Below, piece by piece: positions 63,597 to 64,000 of a stretch of 64,000 nt of DNA. The notes below the pieces were generated by a model. That model had not been told where the DNA came from. It ran no database searches and worked only from the letters and a program-made list of their open reading frames with translations. This DNA is from Clostridiales bacterium (lineage in GTDB: Bacteria; Bacillota; Clostridia; Oscillospirales; Ruminococcaceae). The translations under genes and the position numbers were made by a program. Position 1 is the first letter of the stretch. Every line of letters starts with the position of its first letter. The DNA lies in the NCBI GenBank assembly GCA_019423685.1, contig JAHZAY010000007.1, positions 62,001 through 126,000 of the forward strand. Direction: 5' to 3'.

Positions 63597-64000
63597 GCAA
63601 TCTCCTCCCCTGTAATGTCCACCTGAATTAAGCAATCCACCTTATCAATCCCGACAAATTCCATCTCATGGATGTCCTGCACACAAAACGTCCTGGACAC
63701 ATCCTCCTGGGGTGGGGTCATGAACAATATGCCCTTCTCTCCCGGCAGCACCTCTCGGCCCAAATACGGCAGCTCAATCCCCGTTTCCTGCTCCACCAGT
63801 TGGTTTAGCCCCCAGTTGTCAACAGGGTAGTATACACACCCGTCCTGTTTGAGGTAACAGGCAAGTTCCCCATATTCAAAAAATGCGCCCTCGGTCTGCT
63901 GGTCCAGCACAACCATGGTCAGCTGCATTCCCGGAGCAATCGGGGTATACGCTGCAAGCGCATCGTACTTTTTCCCATCCAGAGCGACCTCCATGCTCCC
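63593..64000 (-). CDS. Unknown protein, continues past the window edge (partial)
   Basis: At least 135 codons are seen; the frame is open to the window edge, and the Met at 63994 could be internal. The visible part is strand-rich with alternating hydrophobic residues (QLTMVVLDQQ, ELACYLKQDG, RTFCVQDIHEMEFVGIDKVDC) and no motif I recognise. It overlaps the next gene by four bases, so both belong to one operon and may interact. Confidence 0.6.
   Translation of the reverse strand, partial: GSMEVALDGKKYDALAAYTPIAPGMQLTMVVLDQQTEGAFFEYGELACYLKQDGCVYYPVDNWGLNQLVEQETGIELPYLGREVLPGEKGILFMTPPQEDVSRTFCVQDIHEMEFVGIDKVDCLIQVDITGEEIA

Overview
The window is a gene-dense chromosomal segment of an anaerobic, probably spore-forming member of the Firmicutes, class Clostridia; the gene set suits an Oscillospirales/Ruminococcaceae-type gut organism, but species cannot be read from it. 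Support comes from a Gram-positive PolC-type replicative polymerase, the sporulation regulator SpoVT and a YlmC/YmxH-type protein, MurE carrying the DNPR motif of meso-diaminopimelate ligases, flavin-dependent ThyX, an oxygen-sensitive 2-hydroxyacyl-CoA dehydratase/double-cubane protein with its activator, strong AGGAGG ribosome binding sites, frequent TTG/GTG starts and sigma-A promoters of TTGnnn-17-TATAAT type.

Layout. 1-2.0 kb: end of an unknown gene, a membrane protein and an M19 dipeptidase (+). 2.2-4.6 kb: three-gene ABC/FtsX-permease/DUF4418 operon (-). 4.9-8.5 kb: small membrane protein and ftsE-ftsX-M23 hydrolase (-). 8.7-9.8 kb: PucR/CdaR-type regulator (-). 10.3-12.8 kb: unusual (+) operon of a PD-(D/E)XK-like protein, an aminotransferase and a SnoaL/NTF2-like protein. 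12.9-27 kb: the classic rpsB-tsf-pyrH-frr-uppS-cdsA-dxr-rseP-ispG-(unknown)-polC run (-), linking translation, UMP synthesis, isoprenoid/lipid carrier synthesis and replication. 27.1-30.2 kb: ylmC, a ClC channel and a DUF4241-like protein (-). 30.4-32.8 kb: spoVT and a Na/phosphate cotransporter (+). 32.9-41.9 kb: a FakA-like small protein, U32 peptidase, mltG, folate cycloligase, DJ-1 protein, acyltransferases, tmk, thyX and ydcF (-). 42.2-44.3 kb: CIRCE-controlled groES-groEL (+). 44.4-60.2 kb: the division and cell wall (dcw) cluster mraZ-rsmH-ftsL-PBP-murE-murF-mraY-ftsW-murG-murA-ftsQ-ftsZ (-). 60.4-64 kb: a frameshifted PTS EIIA gene, an acyl-CoA dehydratase-like pair (+) and two unknown genes (-).

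Much of the window serves one process, building and splitting the wall: UppS makes the lipid carrier, MurA/E/F, MraY and MurG make lipid II, FtsW, the PBP and MltG polymerise, crosslink or terminate glycan, FtsZ/Q/L organise the septum, and FtsEX with its coiled-coil M23 partner opens the wall. murB, murC, murD and ftsA are not in the cluster.

Most of the window is housekeeping and I see no clear new multi-gene system. The most interesting readings are regulatory: a multi-branched RNA leader before rpsB, a two-state terminator between rpsB and tsf, three tandem MraZ-type boxes just downstream of the mraZ promoter, and PhoP-like direct repeats before the Na/phosphate transporter. On the protein side they are the PD-(D/E)XK-like gene with its metabolic partners and the frameshifted EIIA gene. 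No tRNA, rRNA, insertion sequence, prophage or CRISPR array was seen.
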